From JAQBZY01 sp038117205 (lineage in GTDB: Bacteria; Pseudomonadota; Alphaproteobacteria; Rhodospirillales; Casp-alpha2), in contig JAYOFL010000004.1 in assembly GCA_038117205.1 (NCBI GenBank), positions 23,269-87,268 of the forward strand: a stretch of DNA of 64,000 bases, read 5' to 3'. The position numbers were made by a program, and so were the translations under genes. This document shows, piece after piece, positions 18,516-27,506 of the stretch. How positions within the stretch are numbered: the stretch's first letter is position 1; every line of letters starts with the position of its first letter. The notes under the pieces are model-generated. The model ran no database searches. It was not told the origin of the DNA and was given only the letters and a program-made list of their open reading frames with translations.

Positions 18516-18543
18516 AATATAGACCGGGTCCGAAGGGTGGCAA
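18516..18543 (-). promoter_or_regulatory. Predicted sigma-70 type promoter for the methyltransferase gene
   Basis: On the minus strand, TTGCCA (18543-18538), a 16-bp spacer and TATATT (18521-18516), about 56 bases before the ATG at 18460. Found by eye only. Confidence 0.45.
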
Positions 18544-18572
18544 CGGCGAATGCGCCGGGGGCCGGGGCCCGC

Positions 18573-19376
18573 TCACCACGCCGTCCAACCGCCGTCGACG
18601 ACGAGATTGTGGCCGGTGACGTAGGCCGAAAGATCGCTGGCGAGGTAGGCGACGGCGCCCTTGAAGTCCTCTTCCCGCGCCATGCGCCCGAGCGGCGTGC
18701 GGCTTTCGTACTTTTCGACGAACGGCGCCGGCTGATTGCGCCAGACGCCGCCCGGCACGATGCCGTTGACCCGGATGTCCGGAGCGAGCGCCGTCGAAAG
18801 CCAGCGCGTCATCTGCACGAGGCCGCCCTTGCTCGCGGCATAGGCGGCCGGCTGGCCCATGCCGGTCCCCTCGTAGAGGCGCATGTCCGGCCCGGAAACG
18901 CCGTAGATCGACGAGATGTTGAGAATGGCGCCGGCGGGCGTGTCGCGGAGCGCCGGCACCGCCGCCTGCGACAGCACGAAGCACGCGGTCAGGTTGACCT
19001 CGACGGCGCGGCGCCACGTGGCTGCGGACTGTTGTTCGAACGGCACCGTCCAGCCCTGCAGGTTCGTGTCGCCGACGAAGGCCGCGTTGTTGACGAGCAC
19101 GTCGAGCCGGCCCAGCTCGGCGACGATCCGCGCCGGCAGGGCCGCCGTTTCCGCTTCGTGCTCCAGATCGGCGGCGAAGACGCCCGCCGGGACATCGAAG
19201 CGGCTCCGCAGGTCGTCGGCGACCCGCGTCGCGCCCGCCGCGTCGCGATCGATCAGCGCGATGCCGGCGCCGAGTTCGGCCAGCGCCTCCGCCGCCGCGG
19301 CGCCGATGTGGCCGGCGCCGCCGGTGATGGCGACGACCCGGCCCCGCATGTTCATCAACTCGGCCAGCGTTTTCAT
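18573..19376 (-). CDS. ptmA: Short-chain dehydrogenase/reductase, PtmA-like
   Basis: A 267-residue SDR with the VAITGGAGHIGAA cofactor loop, NNAAFVG, the catalytic serine in ISSIYG and YAASKGG with the catalytic Tyr and Lys, and a C-terminal GGWTAW. It follows legF with an ATGA overlap and is the last gene of the leg operon. In Campylobacter jejuni the order ptmE-ptmF-ptmB-ptmA is the same, where PtmA is linked to supply of the amino-sugar precursor for legionaminic acid. Its exact reaction is uncertain even there. The symbol rests on gene order plus family. Confidence 0.8.
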   Translation of the reverse strand: MKTLAELMNMRGRVVAITGGAGHIGAAAAEALAELGAGIALIDRDAAGATRVADDLRSRFDVPAGVFAADLEHEAETAALPARIVAELGRLDVLVNNAAFVGDTNLQGWTVPFEQQSAATWRRAVEVNLTACFVLSQAAVPALRDTPAGAILNISSIYGVSGPDMRLYEGTGMGQPAAYAASKGGLVQMTRWLSTALAPDIRVNGIVPGGVWRNQPAPFVEKYESRTPLGRMAREEDFKGAVAYLASDLSAYVTGHNLVVDGGWTAW

Positions 19377-20089
19377 GGGCGTCCGTCCTTGCGTCTGCCG
19401 ATCAGGAATTCGGCGAGTTCGAAATCGTATTCGGTGTCGATGTCGAGGGATCGGTCCTCCGGCACCTCGGTGAACCTGACCCGGCCCTCGAAGATGCCGT
19501 TCGCCCGGACAATAAAGTCGGGGCGCGCCACGTAGGCGACGGTGGTGATGTCGTAAAGCTTGGGCGCGTCCTGGCGTCGCGCGATCGCCGCCGGCGGGCG
19601 GACGGCGATTTCGGCGTAGCCGGCGTCGTCGGCGCGGATCATGTTGAAGTACGGGCTGCGCGCAGCCGGGCGGACCGTGATCACCACGTCGCTATCGCCG
19701 CGCCGGAAAACATCCAGGCAGTTCGTCACGTCCTCGACGGCGCGGAGCGGCGATGTCGCCGGCAACGATACGAAGGTGCCGACCGGTCGGCCGGGGTCTA
19801 GGCGATTGAGTTCTTCGATGGCGTGCCGCCATGCCAGCCATTCCGGCGACGAATCGCGGGCCAGTTCCACCGGGCGCATGAACGGCACCTCGGCGCCGGC
19901 GGCACGGGCGGCCGCCGCGATCGCCTCGTCGTCGGTCGAAACCACGACCCGGTCGATGCCGGGCGTCGCGAGCCCGGTCGCGATGGCATGGGCAATCAGC
20001 GGCTTGCCGGCCAGCGGCCGGATGTTCTTCCCCGGCACGCCCTTGGAGCCGCCGCGGGCGAACACGAAGGCGACGGTCTCAGCCGGCAT
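19373..20089 (-). CDS. legF: CMP-legionaminic acid synthetase (LegF/PtmB-like)
   Basis: A 238-residue cytidylyltransferase joining CMP to legionaminic acid, the last step of the pathway. FVFARGGSKGVPGKN (residues 7-21) is the CTP-binding loop, SLPATSPLR the second motif, and LDIDTEYDFELAE the conserved tail. The ATG at 20089 overlaps the upstream oxidoreductase by 11 bases and the stop overlaps ptmA by four. It is distinct from the cytidylyltransferase at 7338-8042. Assignment to legionaminate rests on its place in the leg operon. Confidence 0.88.
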   Translation of the reverse strand: MPAETVAFVFARGGSKGVPGKNIRPLAGKPLIAHAIATGLATPGIDRVVVSTDDEAIAAAARAAGAEVPFMRPVELARDSSPEWLAWRHAIEELNRLDPGRPVGTFVSLPATSPLRAVEDVTNCLDVFRRGDSDVVITVRPAARSPYFNMIRADDAGYAEIAVRPPAAIARRQDAPKLYDITTVAYVARPDFIVRANGIFEGRVRFTEVPEDRSLDIDTEYDFELAEFLIGRRKDGRP

Positions 20090-21107
20090 GGGAAACGTCC
20101 TTGAGATCGACACGGCGGCCTTCGGCGGCCGACAGGCGCGCGGCGGCGACGACGTCGAGGACCGCCGCACCGTCGGCGATGCCGGCGAGAAGTTCTCCGG
20201 CCGGCCGGCCGCCGTCGGCGGCGTCCATGAAGGCGCGCCATTGCGCGCGGAAGATATCGTTCCGTTCCGTTCCCGGCAGCGGCTCGTCACGCCATCCGGG
20301 ATCGCCGGCGCCGCCCCGGCCGAGGCGGTTGGCGATCAGGTCGGCGTCCAGCGTGCCCCGTTCGGCGACGATCTTGCAGGTTCTCACCGGCGTCCGCTGC
20401 AACAGGTCGAGATGGATGGCGGCGACGCAGCCGTCGAAGTCGAGGACGATCTCGACCAGATCCTCGACATCGATGTCCAGACCGCCGACGCGGCGGCAGG
20501 TCGCCAGGACCGACTTCGGCCGGCCGAGCAGCCAGAGCACGTAGTCGATCTCGTGGCTGAGCTCCAACAGCGCGCCGCCGCCGAGCGCGGCGCTTGCGGT
20601 GACGCCGGTCCGATAATCGGCGTCCGGACGCCAGTCCGGCAGGTACTGTCCGACCTCGGCGCGGAGATATCTGACGTCGCCCAGTTCGCCCGCGACCAAC
20701 GCGGCCTTCAAGGCGGCGACGGCGGGATGGAAACGCAGGCAATAGCCGACGGCGACCGTCCGACCGGCGCGGTCGGCGGCGGCGGCGAGATCGCCGATGC
20801 CGTCCGGGCGGTCGGCCAGCGGCTTCTCGATCAGGACATGCGCGCCCATGCCGAGAAGCGACCGCGCGACGGCGACATGCGCCGGCGCGGCGACGGCGAC
20901 GACGGCGTGGCTCGGCGGATCGGTCTCGGTGGCGGCGAGATCGCCGATCAGCCTGTCGGCGCCGTCCGGCACGGGCGCTCCGTCGACGGCCGAAAAGGGA
21001 CGGCAGACGGTGATCCGGGCGTCCGGATGCAGCTCGCGGACGATCCCGAGGTGTCGCCGGCCGATGCTGCCGAACCCGGCGATCAGGATATGCGGCCGGC
21101 GCGTCAC
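20079..21107 (-). CDS. ptmF: Gfo/Idh/MocA oxidoreductase, PtmF-like
   Basis: A 342-residue dehydrogenase-like protein from GTG at 21107, which overlaps the ptmE stop by four bases (GTGA). It has ILIAGFGSIGRRH, LIEKPLAD with the family lysine, and GGGALLELSHEIDYVLWLLG. The gene sits between ptmE and legF, the position of ptmF in the C. jejuni legionaminic acid locus. The reaction is not settled; redox work on the glucosamine precursor is a reasonable guess. Symbol by position and family only. Confidence 0.78.
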   Translation of the reverse strand: MTRRPHILIAGFGSIGRRHLGIVRELHPDARITVCRPFSAVDGAPVPDGADRLIGDLAATETDPPSHAVVAVAAPAHVAVARSLLGMGAHVLIEKPLADRPDGIGDLAAAADRAGRTVAVGYCLRFHPAVAALKAALVAGELGDVRYLRAEVGQYLPDWRPDADYRTGVTASAALGGGALLELSHEIDYVLWLLGRPKSVLATCRRVGGLDIDVEDLVEIVLDFDGCVAAIHLDLLQRTPVRTCKIVAERGTLDADLIANRLGRGGAGDPGWRDEPLPGTERNDIFRAQWRAFMDAADGGRPAGELLAGIADGAAVLDVVAAARLSAAEGRRVDLKDVSHAG

Positions 21108-22156
21108 TTGCCGAACGTCTCCTCGTACTCGGCGTTGGCGCGTCGGAAATCGTGTTCGTGGCCGATGTCGAGCCAGTATTCGCGGATCGGAAACACGTTC
21201 GCCTTGCCGCCGTCGGCCATGGCCCGGTCGAACAGTTCCGTCATGTCGATGCGCCGGCCGCGCTCTACCTTCGCCACCATGGCCGGGTCGAGGACGTAGA
21301 TGCCGGCGTTGATGAAGAAGCGGTGCACCGGCTTCTCGGTGATCGAGCGAATTTCCGCGCCGTCGGTCTCGACGACGCCGTAGGGCACCTGGAAATCGTA
21401 TTCCCGCACGCACATGGTGGCGGCGGCGCCGTGTTCGCGATGGAAGTCGAGCAGGGTCGCGAAGTCGAGCTTGGTCAGGAGGTCGCCGTTCATGACGATC
21501 AGCGGCGCCGTCGGCGTCTCCTCGAGGATGCCGAGTGGCCCGGCGGTGCCGAGCGGTTCGCTCTCCCGCAGATAGCGGATGTCGATGCCCCATTTCCGCC
21601 CGTCGCCGAAATGGTCGATGATCATGTCCGCCTTGTAGTTGACCGACAGATAGATGCGCCGGAAACCCTGGGCGACGAAATTCTCGACGATGGTCTCCAA
21701 AAGCGGCTTGCGGCCGACCGGCAGCAACGGCTTCGGCGTGTCGCGGGTCAGCGGCTGCAGACGCGCGCCGAGCCCGCCGGCCATCAGGACGACCCAATTT
21801 TCGCGCGCCGCCTGCTCGACCATATCGCCGAACATGACGAGATCGACGACGCGGCCGGCGTCGTCAACGACCGGCAGGTGTTTCCGCCGCGTCGCGCGCA
21901 GCACGTCGAACATCCGCTGGCGTTCGGTGCCGGCGGCGGCGGTGATCGGCGATGCGGTCATGACGGCGCCGACCGGCGCGTCCATGGTGACGCCGGCGAC
22001 GATGGCGCGGCGGATGTCGCCGTCGGTGACGATGCCGAGCAGGCGGCCGTCGGAATCGACGACGATGCCGGCCTGAATTTCACCCGCGTCGATGACCTTG
22101 ATCGCTTCCGCGAACGTCGCGTCGGGGGTGAGGAGTGCTTTCCGCCAATCGTACAT
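21104..22156 (-). CDS. ptmE: Two CBS domains plus sugar-1-phosphate nucleotidyltransferase (PtmE-like)
   Basis: A 350-residue protein. Residues 5-115 are a CBS pair (GIVVDSDGRLLGIVTDGDIRRA and KHLPVVDDAGRVVDLV). Residues 120-350 are a nucleotidyltransferase with VLMAGGLGARLQPLTRDTPK, MNGDLL and DIGHEHDF. The same architecture is found in C. jejuni PtmE, which makes GDP-glucosamine for the GDP-based legionaminic acid pathway. The CBS pair may give allosteric control by an adenylate. The start at 22156 is 10 bases after the preceding stop. Confidence 0.87.
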   Translation of the reverse strand: MYDWRKALLTPDATFAEAIKVIDAGEIQAGIVVDSDGRLLGIVTDGDIRRAIVAGVTMDAPVGAVMTASPITAAAGTERQRMFDVLRATRRKHLPVVDDAGRVVDLVMFGDMVEQAARENWVVLMAGGLGARLQPLTRDTPKPLLPVGRKPLLETIVENFVAQGFRRIYLSVNYKADMIIDHFGDGRKWGIDIRYLRESEPLGTAGPLGILEETPTAPLIVMNGDLLTKLDFATLLDFHREHGAAATMCVREYDFQVPYGVVETDGAEIRSITEKPVHRFFINAGIYVLDPAMVAKVERGRRIDMTELFDRAMADGGKANVFPIREYWLDIGHEHDFRRANAEYEETFGK

Positions 22157-22166
22157 GGGGGCCTCG

Positions 22167-23444
22167 TTATGCCGTTGTCGCGCTCTCGGCGGAAGCGGCG
22201 CCGAGGACGCCTGCCGCGACGAGCTCGTCGAGCACGATGTTCCAGTATTTTTCCCGCGGCGTGCCGGGGATCTTGATGAAATCCTCCAGGAACCGGGCAT
22301 AGGCCCCGCTGTCGATCGTCATCGCGTCGGAGAGATCGGCGTCGGTTGCGTCGTCGATGTAGGTCAGGGGCTGGCCGAGCAACTCGGCGGTGCTCGCGAA
22401 CACCCATCGGTACAACGGATGCGCCATGATGTTGCGTGTCGCCATCACGACGACCGGCTTTCCGAACATGACGGCGTAGGAATTCGCCGTGCTGTGACAG
22501 GCCAGCACGAGACGGGACCGGACGACGCATCCCGCCGTATCGCCTTTGATCACGCGGCGCCCGCCGAACGGATCGTCCATGCCGCCGTAGTCGGCGCGCG
22601 GGTGCGCGGCGACGACGACCCGCAGGCCGAGTTCGCGCTCGACCCGGTCGAAGAACGCGCGGAGCCTGGGATAGAAATATGCCGGGTCGTCCGGCATGGC
22701 GACGTTCCGCATCGCCCGGGTGTCCGGATGGTGGCCGAGAAAGACGTCGATGTAGACGGCCTCGTCGGCGACGGCGGGGTTCTCCGCCGATACGTCCAGG
22801 TAGACGTCGTAGTCCTGGATGTGGGCAAGGATGCGATGCGTCGTGGCGTCGACGAGCCGCATCGGGATGTCGCTTCGCCGTCCGCCGTGAATGACGAAAT
22901 CGGCGGCGCGGAGGCCGAGGAGGCGGAGCGGGAGGCGCGTGAACAGGGAATTCCGGATATCGGCGCGTCGTAGCCGCTGGATCAGGCCGCCCTTGCCCTC
23001 GCCGCCGCCCGCCGGGTTCCCGGCCGCCCACGGATGAATGTTGCTGGACGGGATCGCGTAGGGCGTGCCGGAACGGCAAATGGCCTTGAGGACGGCATGG
23101 TTCTCGAGCGTCGGGAATCCGGTGCCGACGTGGCAGACGATCAGGTCCGCGCGTTCCAGCAGGCTTTTTTGCGCCGCGAGGGAGGCCGCGTCGGAAACGA
23201 CGACGATCTCGATGTCCGGCATTCCCGACGACGCGCTCCGGTCGTGCGTCAGCGTCGGTTGGACGATGTCGGAAACGTCGAGCACGGTGACGGCGATACC
23301 GCGCGCGAGAAACGCCGGAATGTCGTTGGTGGCGTAGGTGCGGGGCGTGAACGGCACCTGCACGACGAAGACGACATGGCCGCCGTTCGCCGGACGTTTG
23401 CGTGCGGTCGACGGAACGGCGGCGCCGAGAATTGCCTTGTTCAT
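22167..23444 (-). CDS. Putative glycan transferase of unknown family in the leg operon
   Basis: A 425-residue protein from ATG at 23444, which overlaps the legH stop by four bases. I do not recognise it firmly. The N-terminal part looks like an alternating fold (VVFVVQVPFTPR, VCHVGTGFPT); the C-terminal part has SRLVLACHSTANSYAVMFGKPVVVMATR, a donor-site-like segment as in GT-B transferases and CDP-glycerol-type enzymes. In an otherwise complete legionaminate operon the natural role is transfer of the finished sugar, but this is inference. Confidence 0.6.
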   Translation of the reverse strand: MNKAILGAAVPSTARKRPANGGHVVFVVQVPFTPRTYATNDIPAFLARGIAVTVLDVSDIVQPTLTHDRSASSGMPDIEIVVVSDAASLAAQKSLLERADLIVCHVGTGFPTLENHAVLKAICRSGTPYAIPSSNIHPWAAGNPAGGGEGKGGLIQRLRRADIRNSLFTRLPLRLLGLRAADFVIHGGRRSDIPMRLVDATTHRILAHIQDYDVYLDVSAENPAVADEAVYIDVFLGHHPDTRAMRNVAMPDDPAYFYPRLRAFFDRVERELGLRVVVAAHPRADYGGMDDPFGGRRVIKGDTAGCVVRSRLVLACHSTANSYAVMFGKPVVVMATRNIMAHPLYRWVFASTAELLGQPLTYIDDATDADLSDAMTIDSGAYARFLEDFIKIPGTPREKYWNIVLDELVAAGVLGAASAESATTA

Positions 23445-24082
23445 GGTTTCGCGGAAATCCGCCGCGCCGGAACGCCGACGACCGTCGAGCCGTCCGGCAC
23501 GTCCTTCGTCACGACCGCCCCGGCGCCGACGGTGCTGTCCGCGCCGACGGTGACGTATTGCAGCAGGGTCGCGTTGCAACCGACGTGGCTGTGCGCGCCG
23601 ACGGCGACGCCGCCGGCCAGGACGGCGCCGGGCGCGACGTGCACATGCGCGCCGATGCTGCAATCGTGATCGATGCTGGCGCGGGTGTTGATCAGGACAT
23701 TCTCGCCGACGACGCTCGAGGGCTGGATGACGGCGCCGGCCATGATCTGACATCCGTCGCCCAACCGGACCGAAGGATCGACGAACGCCGACGGATGAAC
23801 GAGGGTGGTGAACCGATAGCCGCGCCGGCGAAACGCGTCGAAGATTTCGGCCCGCTTCCGGCCGGCGCGCGTCGATCCGATGCCGAGCGCGAGCTCCACG
23901 TCGGCCGGCGCGTATTCCGCCAGCAGGGCCGCTTCGCCCATCACCGGAACGCCGAGGATTTCCGACGCGACTTTCGTCGTGTCCGTCTCGGCCGCGGCGA
24001 CGACGCGTCGACCGGCGGCCAGCAAGGCGGCGATCACGACCTTGGCGTGGCCGCCGGCGCCGATGACGAGAACCGGCTTCAT
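23441..24082 (-). CDS. legH: Sugar N-acetyltransferase (LegH/PglD/NeuD-like)
   Basis: A 213-residue left-handed beta-helix acyltransferase. It acetylates the 4-amino group made by LegC, with acetyl-CoA. The N-terminal Rossmann-like domain (VLVIGAGGHAKVVIAAL, then ILGVPVMGEAALL) binds the nucleotide sugar in PglD. The C-terminal hexapeptide repeats run from about residue 90 (VHPSAFVDPSVRLGDG, NTRASIDHDCSIG with the catalytic His) to PAR near the end. It overlaps legI and the following gene by ATGA. Confidence 0.88.
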   Translation of the reverse strand: MKPVLVIGAGGHAKVVIAALLAAGRRVVAAAETDTTKVASEILGVPVMGEAALLAEYAPADVELALGIGSTRAGRKRAEIFDAFRRRGYRFTTLVHPSAFVDPSVRLGDGCQIMAGAVIQPSSVVGENVLINTRASIDHDCSIGAHVHVAPGAVLAGGVAVGAHSHVGCNATLLQYVTVGADSTVGAGAVVTKDVPDGSTVVGVPARRISAKP

Positions 24083-25164
24083 CCGTTTGTCACCTTCTCG
24101 CCCGATTTCAAGGCCGACGGCGCCGGCGTTCCGACGAGGTCGAAGGCCGCCATCGGCGACAGTCCGTCGCCGGGCCGTTTCGCGCCCAGGTCCCGGGCGG
24201 CGAGCGTCGTCCCGGCGGGGATGTCGCGGAGCGCCACGAGGCTTCTGCGCGCGACGGCGCGCGTTCCTTCCTCCGACGGACGGGGTTGCTTGACGCCGTC
24301 GCCGAGCGCCGCCTCGACGATGCGGATGGCGGCGATCATTTCGCGGAGTTCGCCGGGTTCGAGCGAAGCGGCATGGTCGGGTCCGGGAAGCGCGCGGTCG
24401 AGGGTGAAGTGTTTCTCGATGATGCTCGCCCCGCGCGCCACGGCGGCAAGGGCGACGTAGATGCCTTCGCTGTGATCCGACAGTCCGACCGGAAGGCCGA
24501 AGGCGTCCCGGAGCGTATCCATCGCCCGCAGGTTGGCGTCGGCGGCCGGGGCCGGATAATCGCTGGTGCAATGCAGGACCGTGACGACACCGGCAAGCGC
24601 CGCGCGGCCGCCGTTCCGGAAAGCCGTCCGGAGTTCCGCCCGCGACGACGGCGGGCGGTCCTCGGTCCGTCCCCAAGCGAGGACGGCCAGGGCGTCCTCG
24701 ACCTCGTCGAGGGTGCTCATGCCGGTCGACAGGATGATCGGCAGACCCGCCTTCGCGATCTCCAACAGGAACGGCCCGTTGGTGATTTCGCCGGACGGCA
24801 CCTTGACCGCCGGCATGGCGGCGGCGGACGCGAGGAAGCGAAGGCTCTCCGCGTCGAACGGCGTCGACAGGAAGTCGATATGCCGCTCTTCGCATCGCGC
24901 GATCAGCGGCAGGTGCATCTCCGGCGACAGTTCGAGCTTACGCAGCATCTGGTACTGCGATTCCTCGGTGTCCGTCCGGCGCAGTTGATAGGCCGCCTTC
25001 GGCGCCGTTTCGGTGACCAGGTCCTCGGCGCGGAAGGTCTGGAACTTGACGGCGTCGGCGCCGGCGTCCGCGGCGACGTCGATCAGCCGCAAGGCCATGT
25101 CGATGTCGCCGTTGTGATTGACCCCGGCCTCGGCGATGACGTAGGCGCCGCCCTCAGAGCGCAT
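24079..25164 (-). CDS. legI: Legionaminic acid synthase
   Basis: A 361-residue NeuB-family enzyme condensing 2,4-diacetamido-2,4,6-trideoxymannose with phosphoenolpyruvate. VIAEAGVNHNGD starts the barrel; AVKFQTF, VPSGEITN, ILSTGMS, LHCTSDYP, LSDHSEG and IEKHFT follow, and the SAF domain begins near residue 298 (ARRSLVALRDIPAGTT). It has a 20-residue insertion after residue 165 not seen in the other synthases. The start overlaps the legG end by 11 bases. Legionaminate specificity comes from the operon, not from residues I can name. Confidence 0.9.
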   Translation of the reverse strand: MRSEGGAYVIAEAGVNHNGDIDMALRLIDVAADAGADAVKFQTFRAEDLVTETAPKAAYQLRRTDTEESQYQMLRKLELSPEMHLPLIARCEERHIDFLSTPFDAESLRFLASAAAMPAVKVPSGEITNGPFLLEIAKAGLPIILSTGMSTLDEVEDALAVLAWGRTEDRPPSSRAELRTAFRNGGRAALAGVVTVLHCTSDYPAPAADANLRAMDTLRDAFGLPVGLSDHSEGIYVALAAVARGASIIEKHFTLDRALPGPDHAASLEPGELREMIAAIRIVEAALGDGVKQPRPSEEGTRAVARRSLVALRDIPAGTTLAARDLGAKRPGDGLSPMAAFDLVGTPAPSALKSGEKVTNG

Positions 25165-26326
25165 CGCATGCCCCCGACATATCGAAGAACCGTTTCGCCA
25201 TCGGGCCGGTCGGCACCGTCTTCAGGCGGTCCTTGATGCGCCGCGCCGCGAAGCCGTCCGCTTCCGCGGGGGCCCGCAGGCCGGCCCTGAAGGACGGATC
25301 GAGCGCCCTGGAAATAGCGGCGGAGATTTCCGCGCGCCCGTGACCGCAGTCGACGATGGAGGGCGATCGGAGCCGGCCCTTCTGGCGATTGCCGATGTTG
25401 ACGCTGGGGGTCGGAATGGCGGGGGCCTCGATGACGCCGCTCGACGAATTGCCGACGATGGCGCCGGCGTTGACGGCCGCCGTCAGATACAGGCGATGAC
25501 CGAGCGACTGGACGAGCCGGACATGCGCCGGGTCGGCGGCGGCGAAGGCGTGCAGCGTTTCGGCGATGACGTCGTGGCCCGGATCGGAATTGACGCCGGT
25601 GAGGAGGATGCCGTGCTCGCGAAATTCGCCGAGCGCCGCGACCAGCGCGGCCACGGCCGCGGCATTGTCGACGTCACCGGCGGTCTCCGGGTGATAGGTG
25701 ACGAGCAGATACCGGTCCGAGAGGTCCATGCCGACGGCGTCGCGGAGGGATTGCCGCGTCGGCAGGTCGCTCCGGCGCAGATGGTCCAGTCCCGGCGCGC
25801 CGGTCATGAAGACCGCCGCCGGATCCTCGCCCATCTGAATCACGCGTTGCCGATAGGGTTCCGCCGCGACGAAATGATAGTGCGACAGCTTGCTGATGGC
25901 GTGCCGGAGCGAATCGTCCATCGCGCCCTCGGTAATCTCGCCGCCATGCAGGTGCGCGACCGGCACCCCCATGAGGAACGCGGCGGCCGTCACCGCGAAA
26001 ATCTCGAAACGGTCGCCGAGAACGACGAGCAGGTCCGGCCGCAGCCGGTCGACCAAGTCGGCGAACGAACCGAGCGCGGCGGCGGCGGCGTGGGCGGCGT
26101 CGAGCGGCGCGTCGCCGGCGGGACCGATGTCGATCTTCGCCGAGATGGCGAAGCCGTCGGCTTCGATCTCGCGCCAGGTTTCGCCGAAACGCGCCAGCAG
26201 TTGCTGGCCCGTGACGGCGACGGAAAGCTCGAGGTCCGGGTCGTCGGCGATCTCGCGCATCACCCAATAAAGATGGCCGTAATCGGCGCGCGAGCCGGAC
26301 ACCACGAGGATGCGGCGCTCAGGCAT
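25154..26326 (-). CDS. legG: Hydrolysing nucleotide-sugar 2-epimerase (LegG/NeuC family)
   Basis: A 390-residue enzyme that removes the nucleotide and inverts C2 to give the trideoxymannose substrate of LegI. VVSGSRADYGHL, VLGDRFEIF, AHLHGGEITEGAMDDSLRHAI and VGNSSSGVIEAP are signatures of the NeuC/WecB group. It sits between the aminotransferase and the synthase in the leg operon, with eight bases of overlap to legC. Its natural donor should be the GDP sugar if PtmE supplies GDP-glucosamine. Confidence 0.92.
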   Translation of the reverse strand: MPERRILVVSGSRADYGHLYWVMREIADDPDLELSVAVTGQQLLARFGETWREIEADGFAISAKIDIGPAGDAPLDAAHAAAAALGSFADLVDRLRPDLLVVLGDRFEIFAVTAAAFLMGVPVAHLHGGEITEGAMDDSLRHAISKLSHYHFVAAEPYRQRVIQMGEDPAAVFMTGAPGLDHLRRSDLPTRQSLRDAVGMDLSDRYLLVTYHPETAGDVDNAAAVAALVAALGEFREHGILLTGVNSDPGHDVIAETLHAFAAADPAHVRLVQSLGHRLYLTAAVNAGAIVGNSSSGVIEAPAIPTPSVNIGNRQKGRLRSPSIVDCGHGRAEISAAISRALDPSFRAGLRAPAEADGFAARRIKDRLKTVPTGPMAKRFFDMSGACDAL

Positions 26327-27506
26327 GTCCCGATCCGGCTTCAGTGCCGATCTCCAGGCCGGGACCCGACGGCAGGTTGACGATGCGGGCCGCCAGGGCT
26401 TCGGTCGTTTCCATCGCCATCCGCGGGCAGTCCCGGTACATCGGCAGTTCGTGCATCGGCCGCCAGGCCGGGCGGAGCCCGAAGCCGGCCGCGTGCGCGG
26501 CGGCCAGAAGACCGTGCAGCGCCGACCGGTCCGGCGTATCTAGCAGCAGCGCGTTCAGCCAGTAATTGCTGAAAGCCTCGGCCGGCTCGGTGAGCACGGA
26601 AACGCCGGGAACATCGGCGAAGGCCTCGACATAGGCGGCGGCGAGGCGGCGCTTGCGGGCGATGAAATCGTCCAACAGTTCCAACTGCGCACAGCCGAGC
26701 GCCGCGTTGATGTTGGGCAGCCGGTAATTGTAGCCGACCTGGTCGTGATCGTATTCCCAGGCGTGCGCGCGCTTCGCCGTCGTCGTCAGGTGCCGGGCCG
26801 CCGCCGCCAGCGCGTCGTCGTCGGTCAGGATGGCGCCGCCGGCTCCGGTCGTGACCGTCTTGTTGCCGTTGAAGCTGAGCGTTCCCATGCGCCCGAAGGT
26901 GCCGGTGTGCCGGCCGCGATAGGTGGAGCCGAGGGACTCCGCCGCGTCCTCGACCAGCGGCAGATCGAAGTCGCCGGCGACCTCACAGAGGGCGTCGACG
27001 CGGGCCGGGTGGCCGAACACGTGCACGCAGACGATGGCCTTCACCGGCCGGCCGGTCGCCTTGTTGATGGGGCCGCCGTTGCCGACGCGGAGCGTGTCGC
27101 CGAGATGCTTGCGGAGGCGCTCCGGATCGACGCCGAGGGTCGTCGTTTCGGCTTCCGCGAAATGCGGCACCGCGCCCGCGTGCGCCACCGCGTTGGCGGT
27201 GGCGGCGAAGGTCAGGCTCGGCACGATCACCTCGTCGCCGGCGCCGACGCCGAGCGTCAGGAACGCCGCGTGCAGCGCCGCCGTGCCGGTGTTGGTGGCG
27301 ATGACGTGCTTGGCGCCGGTGATGTCGGCGAGCATCTTCTCGAAGCGCGGCACGAAAGCGCCGGCCGTCGAGACCCAGCCCGTGTCGAGGCATTCCTTGA
27401 CGTAGGCCCACTCGTTGCCGGCGAAGCGGGGTTCGTGCAGCGCCGCGCCGTCGGGCAGCAGGCGCCGGAGAACGTCGAGGATGGTATCGGGATCTGGCGC
27501 GGTCAT
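26319..27506 (-). CDS. legC: Sugar 4-aminotransferase, DegT/DnrJ/EryC1 family
   Basis: A 395-residue PLP enzyme that aminates the 4-keto sugar from LegB. Family marks: AGNEWAYVKECLDTGWVS, NTGTAALHAAF, VEDAAESLGS and LSFNGNKTVTTGAGGA with the Schiff-base lysine. The ATG at 27506 overlaps the legB stop by one base; a GTG three bases earlier (GTGA overlap) is equally possible. Its length and order match LegC of known legionaminic acid loci. Confidence 0.92.
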   Translation of the reverse strand: MTAPDPDTILDVLRRLLPDGAALHEPRFAGNEWAYVKECLDTGWVSTAGAFVPRFEKMLADITGAKHVIATNTGTAALHAAFLTLGVGAGDEVIVPSLTFAATANAVAHAGAVPHFAEAETTTLGVDPERLRKHLGDTLRVGNGGPINKATGRPVKAIVCVHVFGHPARVDALCEVAGDFDLPLVEDAAESLGSTYRGRHTGTFGRMGTLSFNGNKTVTTGAGGAILTDDDALAAAARHLTTTAKRAHAWEYDHDQVGYNYRLPNINAALGCAQLELLDDFIARKRRLAAAYVEAFADVPGVSVLTEPAEAFSNYWLNALLLDTPDRSALHGLLAAAHAAGFGLRPAWRPMHELPMYRDCPRMAMETTEALAARIVNLPSGPGLEIGTEAGSGHA

